Source of the DNA: Pseudomonas multiresinivorans
Lineage (GTDB): Bacteria > Pseudomonadota > Gammaproteobacteria > Pseudomonadales > Pseudomonadaceae
Assembly: GCF_012971725.1 (NCBI RefSeq)
Contig: NZ_CP048833.1
Location: forward strand, 4,836,001 to 4,900,000
DNA length: 64,000 nt
Reading direction: 5' to 3'
This document shows positions 35,618 to 44,428 of the stretch, piece after piece (the stretch's first letter is position 1; each line of letters starts with the position of its first letter). The position numbers were made by a program, and so were the translations under genes. The notes below the pieces were generated by a model that did not search any database, was not told where the DNA came from, and saw nothing but the letters and a program-made list of their open reading frames with translations.

Positions 35618-36514
35618 TCAGATTGTATAGCCGCTAATCCCGACTACCAAAGTTAGCGTCCCGGCTGACACTGAGGCACGGTAATAGAGGGTTTGCGCCG
35701 TGTTAACAGTGATATACGGGAAACTCACCACGGAGACTGCACCGCCCGTTGGGCTGGTCGTGCCGGCAGCGACACGGCCAAGCTCAACAGCGGAACCAGC
35801 GAGAACAACCGTCGCTCCTGCTCCTGCTGCAGACGAACCAATCGTGAAGTCTCCACGGCAGGTGACAGCGTTGCGCGGCATGCCAGCCGATGCAGAAAAC
35901 GAAGTCAAAGATGCTTGCACGGTTGACGTATTCAACACAGTGGTCGTAGTAATGCCAATTTCCCGATCCAGTTGAACCCCGGTGACAAACTGGCCACTCC
36001 CATTGGTCGGCCATACGCTGATCAGCGCAGATGCTGTATAGCCGGCAGGCATGTTGGCTCCGCCATAGATCAGCGGGAGGACGGAGGCTGTCGCGTTAAC
36101 CCCAAGCAGCGCACTGGTAGTGGTGGTTGGGTTGTAGATCAGATAAATACCGACAAAGCCAGACAATGGCGCCGAACCTGTGTCCATACCACCGAGACCA
36201 ATTGTCGAAATATTGATCGTCTTGCTCTGATTTGCCAGGCAATACCGAACCCCGCCCAGTGATGCTTCGACGATAACTTCATCTGCTGTCATTGAAGTCG
36301 AAGCACTCGCCGATCCAATGGCGATTCGAAGGTTCCTAGAAGAACCGACAATGCCAGAAGTCTGCGAGAACGTCGGCCGCCCGTCCCTCAGTTGCGCAAT
36401 AAACGCCGCTTGGGTGCGAAGATAGTCGTCGATCAGCCCAGGAGATTCGGACCCTGCCGGACTATTCGAGCCAGGCGTGATGGAAAGATCGGTGATTGAT
36501 CCGGGTACGGGCAT
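35618..36514 (-). CDS. phage tail fibre/spike protein
   Basis: 298 residues. The N-terminus (GSITDLSITPGSNSPAGSESPGLIDDYLRTQAAFIAQLRDG) is the virion-attachment segment common to podovirus tail fibres. The C-terminal two-thirds is Ser/Thr/Ala/Gly-rich beta structure with no enzyme motif. The length is short for a full fibre. Its stop abuts the convergent SGNH gene with no gap, making the pair a likely receptor-interaction cassette. It is separated from the ejection genes by a terminator. Confidence 0.75.
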   Translation of the reverse strand: MPVPGSITDLSITPGSNSPAGSESPGLIDDYLRTQAAFIAQLRDGRPTFSQTSGIVGSSRNLRIAIGSASASTSMTADEVIVEASLGGVRYCLANQSKTINISTIGLGGMDTGSAPLSGFVGIYLIYNPTTTTSALLGVNATASVLPLIYGGANMPAGYTASALISVWPTNGSGQFVTGVQLDREIGITTTTVLNTSTVQASLTSFSASAGMPRNAVTCRGDFTIGSSAAGAGATVVLAGSAVELGRVAAGTTSPTGGAVSVVSFPYITVNTAQTLYYRASVSAGTLTLVVGISGYTI

Positions 36515-36527
36515 AGTGCTTGTCCCA

Positions 36528-36551
36528 TAAAAAAGGCCGCACTAGGCGGCC
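36528..36551 (-). terminator. intrinsic terminator between ejection genes and tail fibre
   Basis: On the minus strand GGCCGC-CTAGT-GCGGCC is followed by TTTTTTAT. It lies after the 713-aa ejection protein and just before the tail-fibre gene, so the fibre and lysis genes need readthrough or their own promoter. Confidence 0.8.
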
Positions 36552-36561
36552 TGGAGGCTAG

Positions 36562-36768
36562 ATGGAACTGAAAGGCGCGCTCCTGAAGGCGATTCAGGTA
36601 ACTGGGCCGTTCGTTGGTTTATGGCTGATCGTTTCGTTCGAACATTTCTTAATCAGGATCGCAAAGCGATACCTGCCGCGCGGCAGTAAGATCAGGAAGT
36701 TCGTTCTATGGTCTAGAGCTGATGAGCCAGATGACGTTATTCCGAAACGCCGAGCAGGCCAGGGGTAG
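36562..36768 (+). CDS. small single-TM protein on the opposite strand
   Basis: 68 residues: one membrane helix (VTGPFVGLWLIVSFEHFLIRIA) then a basic cytoplasmic-type tail (KRYLPRGSKIRKFVLWSR). TGGAGG lies 5 bases before the ATG. It overlaps the 3' end of the ejection gene tail-to-tail by 32 bases. Like the SGNH gene it runs against the late operon, suggesting a second moron. Function unknown. Confidence 0.5.
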   Translation: MELKGALLKAIQVTGPFVGLWLIVSFEHFLIRIAKRYLPRGSKIRKFVLWSRADEPDDVIPKRRAGQG

Positions 36769-38878
36769 TAAGCAGAGGGAGCCTGCTAGCGGCTTTCTGA
36801 ACTGGCATAGGCGTCAGCAGGCCGCTCCCGGAGTTCAAAGCTGCACCAACATCTGACATTTGCTTGAATTTACCTAGGCCGGTAATAGCAATGTTGATTG
36901 CTTTAGGAACTCCAGGCAGCGGGATTTGTTGCAGCATGCGCATCATATTCGCTGCCGTTGCAGAGCCTGCCGGCTTGATCGGTGCATTATTGATATTCCC
37001 TGCTGCGCGCAAAATCCTTTGGTAGTCATTCCAGCCATTCTTGCCGAATAAAACCTCACCTTTTTCTTGGCCTATCCTATCAAGCGCGGTACGCAATCCT
37101 CGTGTCGTGAAGGTGCCTCCGGTTTCGCCTTGCAGGGTAGATGAATCGCGAATGTAGGCTTTTGCTGCATCACGTAATGAGCTGAGCATAGGAACTCCCC
37201 GCTCAGCCTCCACTTTCGCCAGGCTATTAAGGTCATCTACGCGCATGGAACTGATTAGGTCAGGAAGTCTTTCTGGCGTATAGCGACCCTTCAAGACCTT
37301 TTCTACCAAAGGATTTGATTCCTGAAAGCGGAATCTATCAGCAGCCGCGGCGCGAGCAGCGCGGAAAGCTTCTGCGATCCCCGTATATCCAGAATCTTGA
37401 CCACCAGCTGGAACAAGCTCACCGTTGAATGGAATGAGATCGGTGGACTTTGGACCAGAAAGCCCATTGCTAGGGCCAGAAATCCTATCGCTACCGAAGC
37501 CTGGCTGCGTAAACACCCTATCACCTTGTGGCTGAACACCAGGAGTTGGGCGCATTGTAGCCGCAGCCGCCTCGCCATTATCGATAACATCAATTAAGTG
37601 ATTTTTGACTATACCTAAGGCCTTTGCCTCTGCAGGGTCAGTAGTCGAATAGATACGTCCGTTGATTGCCTGCAGACGTTGCAGGGCAGTACCCATATCG
37701 AAAGGTTCTTTTCCTCCGGTAACGCGCTTAAACCAAAGAAGCGTGTCCTTTGGCAGCTTTGCGCCGAGCATTTGCTGATCAAGATCGATAGATGCACGGT
37801 TTACAAACTGGTACGGGTCTAACGGAATGTCTCTACCAGCGGTAGCTCTTGCTTGGTTATAGAGCGTATCGGCTTTGCTTTTAAGTGCAGAATCATAGCC
37901 CGTGATGGTCTCTTCTAGTTTTTTACCCATCTGATAATCAGTAGCTGACCCTGCATCCTTCGTAACGCCTTGAACCAGTTTCTGGTTGGCATCTTTGAAG
38001 CGCGCGGCGATCTGGTCATCAACTGTGTTGAGATTATTCTCCAGCCACCAGTCCTTAGCATCACGGGTAACCCAGCCACGTGTTGGCGTGATGTTAAGAG
38101 AGTTGAAATCAGCAAGCCTTGCCAATTGCTGCTCATCTAGAACATCGAGATCCTCCATTGAGCGCTTGCCGATTTTTGTGATCTGCTTCTGTGCCTCTCT
38201 CGGCAATGCATTGAAGTCGATGCCGCTAGATGCGAGGCGAGCCGTAATTTCAGCCTGCACATCTCCAGTGGGCGTCAGTGCCGACTTAATTGATCCGGCA
38301 ATCTTCCCTAGCCCTCTACCCAATGCGAGGCCGGCACTCCCGCCAATTGCGCCAACTCCTGCATTTTGAATACGATCACCAATATCTCCAGGCTGAGACA
38401 TTCCGCCCCACGCACCGCCAACTGCAGCGGCCTGCTTATAGCTCGATGGGGCTACAACAGCATTACCTGCCGCCTCAATGCCACGGCCTGCAGCCTGCCC
38501 GAGGCTTCCAACACTGCGGGCCGCCCCGAGCACCTTGCCAGCGCCTTGCAATGCCTTCCCGCCGACATACATCAAGCCAGCTTGACCACCAATGTTCCCA
38601 ATGAGACCGGCAGGATCGCTCATAAGCTGCTTGTCTGCCTCTGGCAGAGGCTCGGTAACGATGTGTTTGCCGATGGCACCTTCCGGAGAAAAACCTACGC
38701 CGAGCAGAAGGTCATTGGTGGCCTTCCCCGCGCCAATCAGGCCGCGCTGTAGCCAGTTCTCGTCTTCCAGGTAGTTAGGCGCAGCCTCGGGGGTAGACGT
38801 AGGAGCAACCATTTTTGGAGCGGCTGATTGTTCCTGCTCAAGGCGATGGCGGAATTCAAACTCTTCCTGCTCAGTCAT
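36737..38878 (-). CDS. large phage ejection/internal virion protein
   Basis: 713 residues, Ala/Gly-rich. Between about residues 80 and 200 there are glycine-zipper-like hydrophobic runs (GLIGNIGGQAGLMYVGGKAL, GAIGGSAGLALGRGLGKIAG) that could insert in membranes. The remainder is predicted helical. Position after the tail-hub genes matches P22 gp7-gp20-gp16, proteins ejected into the host to build the DNA channel. No lytic transglycosylase motif seen. Overlaps the next upstream gene by 4 bases. Confidence 0.7.
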   Translation of the reverse strand: MTEQEEFEFRHRLEQEQSAAPKMVAPTSTPEAAPNYLEDENWLQRGLIGAGKATNDLLLGVGFSPEGAIGKHIVTEPLPEADKQLMSDPAGLIGNIGGQAGLMYVGGKALQGAGKVLGAARSVGSLGQAAGRGIEAAGNAVVAPSSYKQAAAVGGAWGGMSQPGDIGDRIQNAGVGAIGGSAGLALGRGLGKIAGSIKSALTPTGDVQAEITARLASSGIDFNALPREAQKQITKIGKRSMEDLDVLDEQQLARLADFNSLNITPTRGWVTRDAKDWWLENNLNTVDDQIAARFKDANQKLVQGVTKDAGSATDYQMGKKLEETITGYDSALKSKADTLYNQARATAGRDIPLDPYQFVNRASIDLDQQMLGAKLPKDTLLWFKRVTGGKEPFDMGTALQRLQAINGRIYSTTDPAEAKALGIVKNHLIDVIDNGEAAAATMRPTPGVQPQGDRVFTQPGFGSDRISGPSNGLSGPKSTDLIPFNGELVPAGGQDSGYTGIAEAFRAARAAAADRFRFQESNPLVEKVLKGRYTPERLPDLISSMRVDDLNSLAKVEAERGVPMLSSLRDAAKAYIRDSSTLQGETGGTFTTRGLRTALDRIGQEKGEVLFGKNGWNDYQRILRAAGNINNAPIKPAGSATAANMMRMLQQIPLPGVPKAINIAITGLGKFKQMSDVGAALNSGSGLLTPMPVQKAASRLPLLTTPGLLGVSE

Positions 38879-40095
38879 TGGCTCATCCCCTGCTGACGTT
38901 TCCAGGCCTGATAGCGAGCTTCTTTCTCAGGATCAGAATAAGCTCCAGACGGCAACGGCTGCTGTTGCGGCTGTACTTGAGTTTGTTGTTGGCTCTGCCC
39001 GCTATATTTGTCGACCAGGATCTGCATTGCATCTAATGCAGCCATGCGCTCCTCTACCGGGATTGTTGGATCGCTAACCTTGCCAGCCATCGCTTTGTAG
39101 TTCTCAACGTCTCGGTCAGACTGCGGGCCTTCCATGCGAGGCATGAACATCAACATGTTCCCACCTATGACCCCGAGCTTTGCTGCTGCCTGCGCCTCCG
39201 GACTGCTTTTACCAAAAAAGCGCTTTCCGGTATCACGAATTGCACCCAAACCGCTAGAAGTAGCATATGGAAGGATCTTTCTTGCCTCTTGGATCATGCC
39301 TCCAAGCTTCTGCATGTTTTGCTGATTCTTGGCGGTCGCCTCAGCCAGAGGGCCGGACATAACTTGGGCGCCAAGCTCACTGACAGCCGGCGTGGCAGAG
39401 CCAGTCCCCTTGTCGATTAGATAGTTCCTTCCGTCTGCCCCAACAATAATCTGAGTCCGCTGGGCCTGCCGATTGATGTTGTTGGCATCCTGCATGATCG
39501 AGTTCTGCTGACGCTGATTCTCAATCCCAGCCCAGCCACGAGCGTTAGCAGCCAATTCACCGGGCGACATACTCACGGCATAGCCCTGCCCAGCAGCAGG
39601 AAGCACGAACTGCTTGGATCCGCCCAAGTCGACCATCTCTGGCTTCACATAGCTGTCTATGCCATCGCCAACACGATTGCCGAACTCATCAAGCTGAATG
39701 GTCTGTTTGGTGCCGTTAATGCCAGGGATTTCCAAGGTGCGCGCAACCTTGGCCTTCGAGGCATTAGGGAGCTGCGAAAGGGTCAGCATGTCTTGGGCAT
39801 CAAGGCCAAGGGCAGCACCACGCTTGAAGTCAAACGAGGTATTCCCCGCATCGTCCGTGGCATACAGACTGGGCAATTGCTCCATCTGCCGCTGTTTCAT
39901 CTGGAGCGCCTGATTTTTCAGTGCGTTTGCACCCGCAGCGTTGTAGCCCGCCACACCAGCAAGACCCGCGGCGCCCAAGCTATTGAGGGGAGCCCCGCGC
40001 CGCGCACCTGCAAGGCCACCAAATGCCGCAGAGAGCAGACCCATTCCCATCGGAGATTGGGCGAAGTCGAGCAGACCACCAGAATTGTCGGCCAT
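38875..40095 (-). CDS. phage ejection-type structural protein
   Basis: 406 residues. N-terminal small-residue hydrophobic segment (GMGLLSAAFGGLAGARRGAPLNSLGAAGLAGVAGY) followed by Gln-rich helices. The C-terminal block is GGNMLMFMPRMEGPQSDRDVENYKAMAG, a pattern shared by pilot/ejection proteins of short-tailed phages. Tail is Gln-rich. Coupled to both neighbours by short overlaps. Confidence 0.7.
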   Translation of the reverse strand: MADNSGGLLDFAQSPMGMGLLSAAFGGLAGARRGAPLNSLGAAGLAGVAGYNAAGANALKNQALQMKQRQMEQLPSLYATDDAGNTSFDFKRGAALGLDAQDMLTLSQLPNASKAKVARTLEIPGINGTKQTIQLDEFGNRVGDGIDSYVKPEMVDLGGSKQFVLPAAGQGYAVSMSPGELAANARGWAGIENQRQQNSIMQDANNINRQAQRTQIIVGADGRNYLIDKGTGSATPAVSELGAQVMSGPLAEATAKNQQNMQKLGGMIQEARKILPYATSSGLGAIRDTGKRFFGKSSPEAQAAAKLGVIGGNMLMFMPRMEGPQSDRDVENYKAMAGKVSDPTIPVEERMAALDAMQILVDKYSGQSQQQTQVQPQQQPLPSGAYSDPEKEARYQAWKRQQGMSQ

Positions 40096-40631
40096 CAGTA
40101 ACCTCCCATCATCCGGCGCTGCTGCATGGCTTGCTGACGACGCTGGATAAGATTGTTCGGCTGACCTTGCGCGATCTGAGCCAGGGCCTCAGGGCCGCCA
40201 GTCACTTGCGGCTGGGGCTGTGCTGCAAGAGGCTCTTGCGATTGCGGAGAGAGCAAGCCGGCTGCCTGTTGGCCAATGCTTGCGGCCTGTGCATAGGGCT
40301 GAACGGCCGTATTGAAGGCCTGGAGCTTGCCGCCGAGAGAACTCAGCAAACCGCCGCCTGCAGCTTGCTCGCCACCAAAGCCCATGGAGGCAGCGCTAGG
40401 AAGCGCTCCGGGAGAAGCTCCCATACCTGCGGCGACATTGGTGGCCCCCTGCTGTGCAGCGGCTCCAAGACCACCGCTAGCAGCCTCAGTAGCGCCACCG
40501 CCGAGCAGTCCACCCATGGCACCGCCTGCAGCGCCCATTCCTGCACCCAGGGCAGCACCTTTCAGTGGGTTCTTATTGGTAGCGGCACCAACCGTGGCGC
40601 CAATCGCCATAGGGATAAGGATCGGCCACAT
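40095..40631 (-). CDS. Gly-rich small ejection-type protein
   Basis: 178 residues opening MWPILIPMAIGATVGAATNK then GAALGAGMGAAGGAMGGLLGGG, a long glycine zipper. Middle and C-terminus are Ala/Gln-rich. No family recognised beyond composition. Start and stop are fused to its neighbours (TAATG-type overlaps). Membrane-inserting internal virion role inferred. Confidence 0.65.
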   Translation of the reverse strand: MWPILIPMAIGATVGAATNKNPLKGAALGAGMGAAGGAMGGLLGGGATEAASGGLGAAAQQGATNVAAGMGASPGALPSAASMGFGGEQAAGGGLLSSLGGKLQAFNTAVQPYAQAASIGQQAAGLLSPQSQEPLAAQPQPQVTGGPEALAQIAQGQPNNLIQRRQQAMQQRRMMGGY

Positions 40632-41590
40632 TATTTGCCACCCCCCGAGGATTTAGTGGTGGTCTGCTGACCAAGACCAGAACCAAAGACGCCAGCCATC
40701 GCGGCGAGCTTCTTGTATGGGTCGTTCTGCGCATCCAGGTAGTTCTGATATCCGGCATCCAAGCGCTGTTGAGAGTTTTCCTGGTACTGCTGGCCGATAT
40801 TGTTCAGCTGCGCAGCATCGGTGTAAGCCTGGTTCCCGTAGGTCGGCGCCAGGCCCAGGTACTGGGACCGCAGGCTGTCATTGCGGGAAGCCCAGTCATT
40901 GCCCATGTTCGCATTGAACTGCTGTGTCTGCAGATCGCGGTTCAGCTGGTTCTCGGCGAGACTCTGCTGCGCGGTGTAGTCCTGCATGCGCATACCGGAC
41001 GAGGTATTGGCAAGATTCTTGGTCAGGTCATTGAGCGCATTAGTCGTGGCAGCCTGGGCGCCGGTATTACCGAACGAGCCAGAGTTGACCATCTGCGTGG
41101 TCAGGCCTGGAGCTACAGCATCGTTGTAGTTCCTGGTGATGTCGCCGAGGGCTGCATCGATGTTCTGCTGCAGATAGGGATTGCTGCCGGCGTACTTGTT
41201 CTGGCCACCGTTGTTGATGTTCCCGTTCGGGTTAACCGTTGCCGCGTTCCCGCTATACAGGGCATCCCGGATGGTCTGGCTACCCAGGTTCATGGTCGGA
41301 TCGCCATTGAAAGCCCTGCCGCCAACGGCCTGAGCAGCCTGATTCTGCCACCAGTTCATATCGGCAACTTGCTGGCCGCCGTAGCCCTGATATGGGGTGT
41401 TCGACAAGTCCATAGCCTTGTTGGCATATGCACTCGCGAGCGGCTTCAGTTCCTTTGGAATCTCAGTCGTGGTGGTGCTTTTGCCGCCACCACCCCCACC
41501 GCCGCCATAGATCAGGCGACCAGCTTCCACACGGGTGCAGCTATCACCGAATGGCTCGCCCATGGCATATAGATCGCGCCGACTGATCAT
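40631..41590 (-). CDS. phage structural protein with poly-Gly, likely tail/ejection component
   Basis: 319 residues. A run of eight Gly near residue 33 is followed by an Asn/Gln-rich region (YSGNAATVNPNGNINNGGQNKY) and long helices with Gln/Asn periodicity. ATG 41590 overlaps the upstream stop (ATGA) and replaces a start 42 bases earlier. Placed first in the ejection block. No sequence family recognised. Confidence 0.65.
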   Translation of the reverse strand: MISRRDLYAMGEPFGDSCTRVEAGRLIYGGGGGGGGKSTTTTEIPKELKPLASAYANKAMDLSNTPYQGYGGQQVADMNWWQNQAAQAVGGRAFNGDPTMNLGSQTIRDALYSGNAATVNPNGNINNGGQNKYAGSNPYLQQNIDAALGDITRNYNDAVAPGLTTQMVNSGSFGNTGAQAATTNALNDLTKNLANTSSGMRMQDYTAQQSLAENQLNRDLQTQQFNANMGNDWASRNDSLRSQYLGLAPTYGNQAYTDAAQLNNIGQQYQENSQQRLDAGYQNYLDAQNDPYKKLAAMAGVFGSGLGQQTTTKSSGGGK

Positions 41591-41994
41591 ACTTTGACCT
41601 CCAGAATCTGGTAGACCGGCTCGAAGCCGCATTTCATTTGATAGAGGCGAGCCTGGGCAGGCTTCGCGGCGCAGCGGATTGCAGAGCAGCCAATCGAGCG
41701 TGACATGGCGCGCAGAGGCTCAAGGCAGCGATGGAAGTAGCCTCCTGGCGCAACGAGGTCGGTCACCATCATCACGCGCATGTTTGGGAGCTGGTCGATA
41801 CGCACGACGGCCCATCCAACCTTCTGCCCTTCATCGTCCAGGCGTAGAAGAGTCCGCTCGCCGCGGGAAAGAATCAGCTTCAGTTGATCGCCCGTAATCT
41901 CGCCGCCAGAGGTATCGCATGCCTCTTTCAGCACATGAGCGCCGTCCTGCCAGGCAAAGTCTATTTGCGCAGCATCGATAGGGATCAGGTTCAT
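41587..41994 (-). CDS. GNAT-like acetyltransferase fold protein in the virion cluster
   Basis: 135 residues. Central GWAVVRIDQLPNMRVMMVTDLVAPGGYFHRCLEPLRAMSRSIGCSAIRC and the closing LYQMKCGFEPVYQILEVKV follow the GNAT beta4-alpha3-beta5-alpha4 plan with the typical ending MKCGFEPVY. The acetyl-CoA pyrophosphate loop is poorly conserved (APGG). Activity is therefore uncertain. Phages carry such genes among late genes, function unknown. Confidence 0.55.
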   Translation of the reverse strand: MNLIPIDAAQIDFAWQDGAHVLKEACDTSGGEITGDQLKLILSRGERTLLRLDDEGQKVGWAVVRIDQLPNMRVMMVTDLVAPGGYFHRCLEPLRAMSRSIGCSAIRCAAKPAQARLYQMKCGFEPVYQILEVKV

Positions 41995-42296
41995 CAATTA
42001 CCCGTCAGGAAGCGTTTCTGGACGAAGGTTCCGGGAGAGCCAGAGGCCACGCAGACCCAACCCTCAATGACGTATTTAGAGCCAGCCGTTCCAAGCTCAG
42101 TCGGCGCACTGTTCGCCACGAAATCACCTTGAAAATACACGCCAGCAGTCGGTGCTGATGGAACAGCGCTGTATTGAGCAGAAATACGTCCCTCAGCAAG
42201 GCGATTCACCATATCGGCATGCTCCCGCAACTCACGCTGAAGCAGCGGATCAGCAACACCAACACGGGGAGTCGTATTCAGGCGCATCAACGTCAC
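41994..42296 (-). CDS. phage hypothetical protein
   Basis: 100 residues: helical N-terminus (VADPLLQRELREHADMVNRLAEGRI) then a beta-rich segment (AGVYFQGDFVANSAPTELGTAGSKYVIEGWVCV) like a small virion module. Overlaps the gp10-like gene by ATGA. No recognised family. Confidence 0.65.
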   Translation of the reverse strand: MTLMRLNTTPRVGVADPLLQRELREHADMVNRLAEGRISAQYSAVPSAPTAGVYFQGDFVANSAPTELGTAGSKYVIEGWVCVASGSPGTFVQKRFLTGN

Positions 42297-44428
42297 CTCA
42301 TCCCTGCCTTAGCGAGGCTCGCATCCATATGCGTAATCCTCACGGGGCCTGCAAAGGTAAAGGTCGCCTTGTGCCAGCGAGCCGTCTGCCGAACATCGAA
42401 TTTCCCATCCAGAACCGCGCCGGTATCTGTCGCCATGAAGCCTGTGCCGGAGTTCTGCTGAGCGAATACCTGTGCAGAAGCACTCGACGGAGCCTGTGCA
42501 TAGCGCAGGCGGATGGAGTTCATGGTGCTGACGGTGTAATCGTCACCCACCTCTCCGCTAGTCATGGAGCTGGCAACGGACGTCCCGGTCATGCTCTGCA
42601 GCTGGTGACTCGTATCGAAAATCGCCATTGAGCGGCCGCCCGACAGCCAGAACTGCGAGTCGAATGAATACGACGCCAGCCCATCGATGGTTGCCGAGAA
42701 GGCTGGAAGACCGTCAATCGTTACCCCCGGCTGCACATAGTTCAGCGCAGCCTCAATGGAGCGATTCGCGATGCCCCACTTCTTGGCAATGATGTGGTAG
42801 ACGATTGCCGAATCTGGAGTGCTCGAGCTGTTCGATGGGAAGAAGACCCACACAAGGTTTTTCTGCCTATCAAACGAACAGATGGTGCGATAGCGATACT
42901 GTGGACTGCAGCTGTCGAAGAACCACTGCCGCACGGTTCCATCAGCAATAGGAATCGGCCGCGTGCCGTCGAAGATCCAGAAATTGTCATCGCCAACGAA
43001 GAAGTGCGCGCCGCCGATATCGCAGATAGCCTCTTTGCCGACACAGCCAGCCTCGCCACCTGGAACCTGCAGCCAGTTCCATACGGTAGGCGCTCCGACA
43101 TACTGGCCGAGATAGATCGAGCGAGCCTTGTAGGCGATGGCGTACTCACCAAGCCTCATGCCCGCAGTCAGCCTTCCAGACGTTGCTACAAGACGGCCTG
43201 CCGTGGCCTGGGTGGCAAGATTTGGCGTCCAGCTGGTGTCATCAAAGGCAGCGCTGCACGCCCATCCATCCGGCTTTTCAGTCCCGTCATTGACGTTCAG
43301 CGCCATGACAAAGGCGCCTACGGTGAAGATGACTTCGGCCTTCGGTGCGGTTGCTATATCGGTGAAAGCGCCACCAGTAGAACGCTGAATGTTATTCGTG
43401 CGGTTGGTCGCCAGAGTGGCGTCACCGAACTGAGCAAATACCCATCTGGTATCCGTCCCGCTGGAATACACAGCCACGTCAGCTGCGCGCGTGACGGTAG
43501 TAGCATCGGTAGGGATATAACTAGTAGCAACGCCACCACTTTCTAGTTGAGCACCCCAGATATAGGCGCCCGATGTTCCATTGCCCAGGTAGCTATTGGT
43601 GGTTCCATTATTCAGGTTGATGCACGCCCTGATCTGCGTACCCTGCCCAGCCGTAGCGGTAAGACTAATACGATACCAGCCATTATTAATGGGCTGGATA
43701 GATGCGCTTACCCCGGTCCAAGGGGCAGCAGGAGTCAGGGTTACTAGAGTTCCAGCCGAAAGATCGAAAACTGCAAAAATAGCCGCCGAAACCACATCAC
43801 TCAGTTGAAGTTCAACCCTGGTTCGTTCAGCAGCCTTTACAAATGCGGTAAGGGTTCGCTGCCCAGTGCTAGTAGAAATCATGTTCACTTGGTGCAAGCC
43901 AGTGACAACAGTTTCTATGAGCTTTGAACCGGTCAGCGTGTTATCAGGTGCGGTTGTAGCCGCAGCAGTAATGCTCGCATTGACCTTGTTCCATGCAGCA
44001 TTACTGAACTGAGAACTGAAAGTCAGAAGATTGGTTGCGGCAGCTTCACGCAGGAACCCCAGCGCCTGCAGCGTAAACGGATCATAGTTATTGCGCGGGA
44101 CGTTGATCCCTGCGGTCTGGAGGATGCCGGCAGAGTCGAAATAGGTGGCAGTGCTTGCGCGACTCCATTGCCCTTGAGCCGTCCATGCGCCGCCAGCCAG
44201 CTCATAGATCATATCTGCCGTGCCGGCGAGTATTCGGCGAGTGTCATCCAGCTTCGCAACTACAGCAGCGCCAAGGCATGCACTCGGGAGTGGCGGCGTG
44301 CTGGCTGGAATAGACGGCGATGGTGCGCCCTCCATGCCATTGAGATACGGCACTAGGTTGTCACATGCGCTGATCAGGCCCGGCGTCGTAACATCAGCAT
44401 CAGGCGCGAATCCGGTAACAGGGATCAT
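42293..44428 (-). CDS. P22 gp10-like tail hub/stabilisation protein with inserted carbohydrate-binding-like domain
   Basis: 711 residues. Residues 1-84 (IPVTGFAPDADVTTPGLI, then RRILAGTADMIYEL) and about 320-711 (TDTRWVFAQFGDATLA, GGAHFFVGDDNFWIFDGTRP, HIIAKKWGIANRSIEAAL) belong to the tail stabilisation/hub family. Between them about 235 residues (WSRASTATYFDSAG, PRNNYDPFTLQALGFLREAAATNLL, NGWYRISLTATAGQGTQ) form a separate jelly-roll-type module of the sort seen on phage head or tail fibres. The hub strand appears to resume at residue 320 as if the module had been inserted in a loop. The insert is more AT-rich than its flanks. Confidence 0.75.
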   Translation of the reverse strand: MIPVTGFAPDADVTTPGLISACDNLVPYLNGMEGAPSPSIPASTPPLPSACLGAAVVAKLDDTRRILAGTADMIYELAGGAWTAQGQWSRASTATYFDSAGILQTAGINVPRNNYDPFTLQALGFLREAAATNLLTFSSQFSNAAWNKVNASITAAATTAPDNTLTGSKLIETVVTGLHQVNMISTSTGQRTLTAFVKAAERTRVELQLSDVVSAAIFAVFDLSAGTLVTLTPAAPWTGVSASIQPINNGWYRISLTATAGQGTQIRACINLNNGTTNSYLGNGTSGAYIWGAQLESGGVATSYIPTDATTVTRAADVAVYSSGTDTRWVFAQFGDATLATNRTNNIQRSTGGAFTDIATAPKAEVIFTVGAFVMALNVNDGTEKPDGWACSAAFDDTSWTPNLATQATAGRLVATSGRLTAGMRLGEYAIAYKARSIYLGQYVGAPTVWNWLQVPGGEAGCVGKEAICDIGGAHFFVGDDNFWIFDGTRPIPIADGTVRQWFFDSCSPQYRYRTICSFDRQKNLVWVFFPSNSSSTPDSAIVYHIIAKKWGIANRSIEAALNYVQPGVTIDGLPAFSATIDGLASYSFDSQFWLSGGRSMAIFDTSHQLQSMTGTSVASSMTSGEVGDDYTVSTMNSIRLRYAQAPSSASAQVFAQQNSGTGFMATDTGAVLDGKFDVRQTARWHKATFTFAGPVRITHMDASLAKAGMR

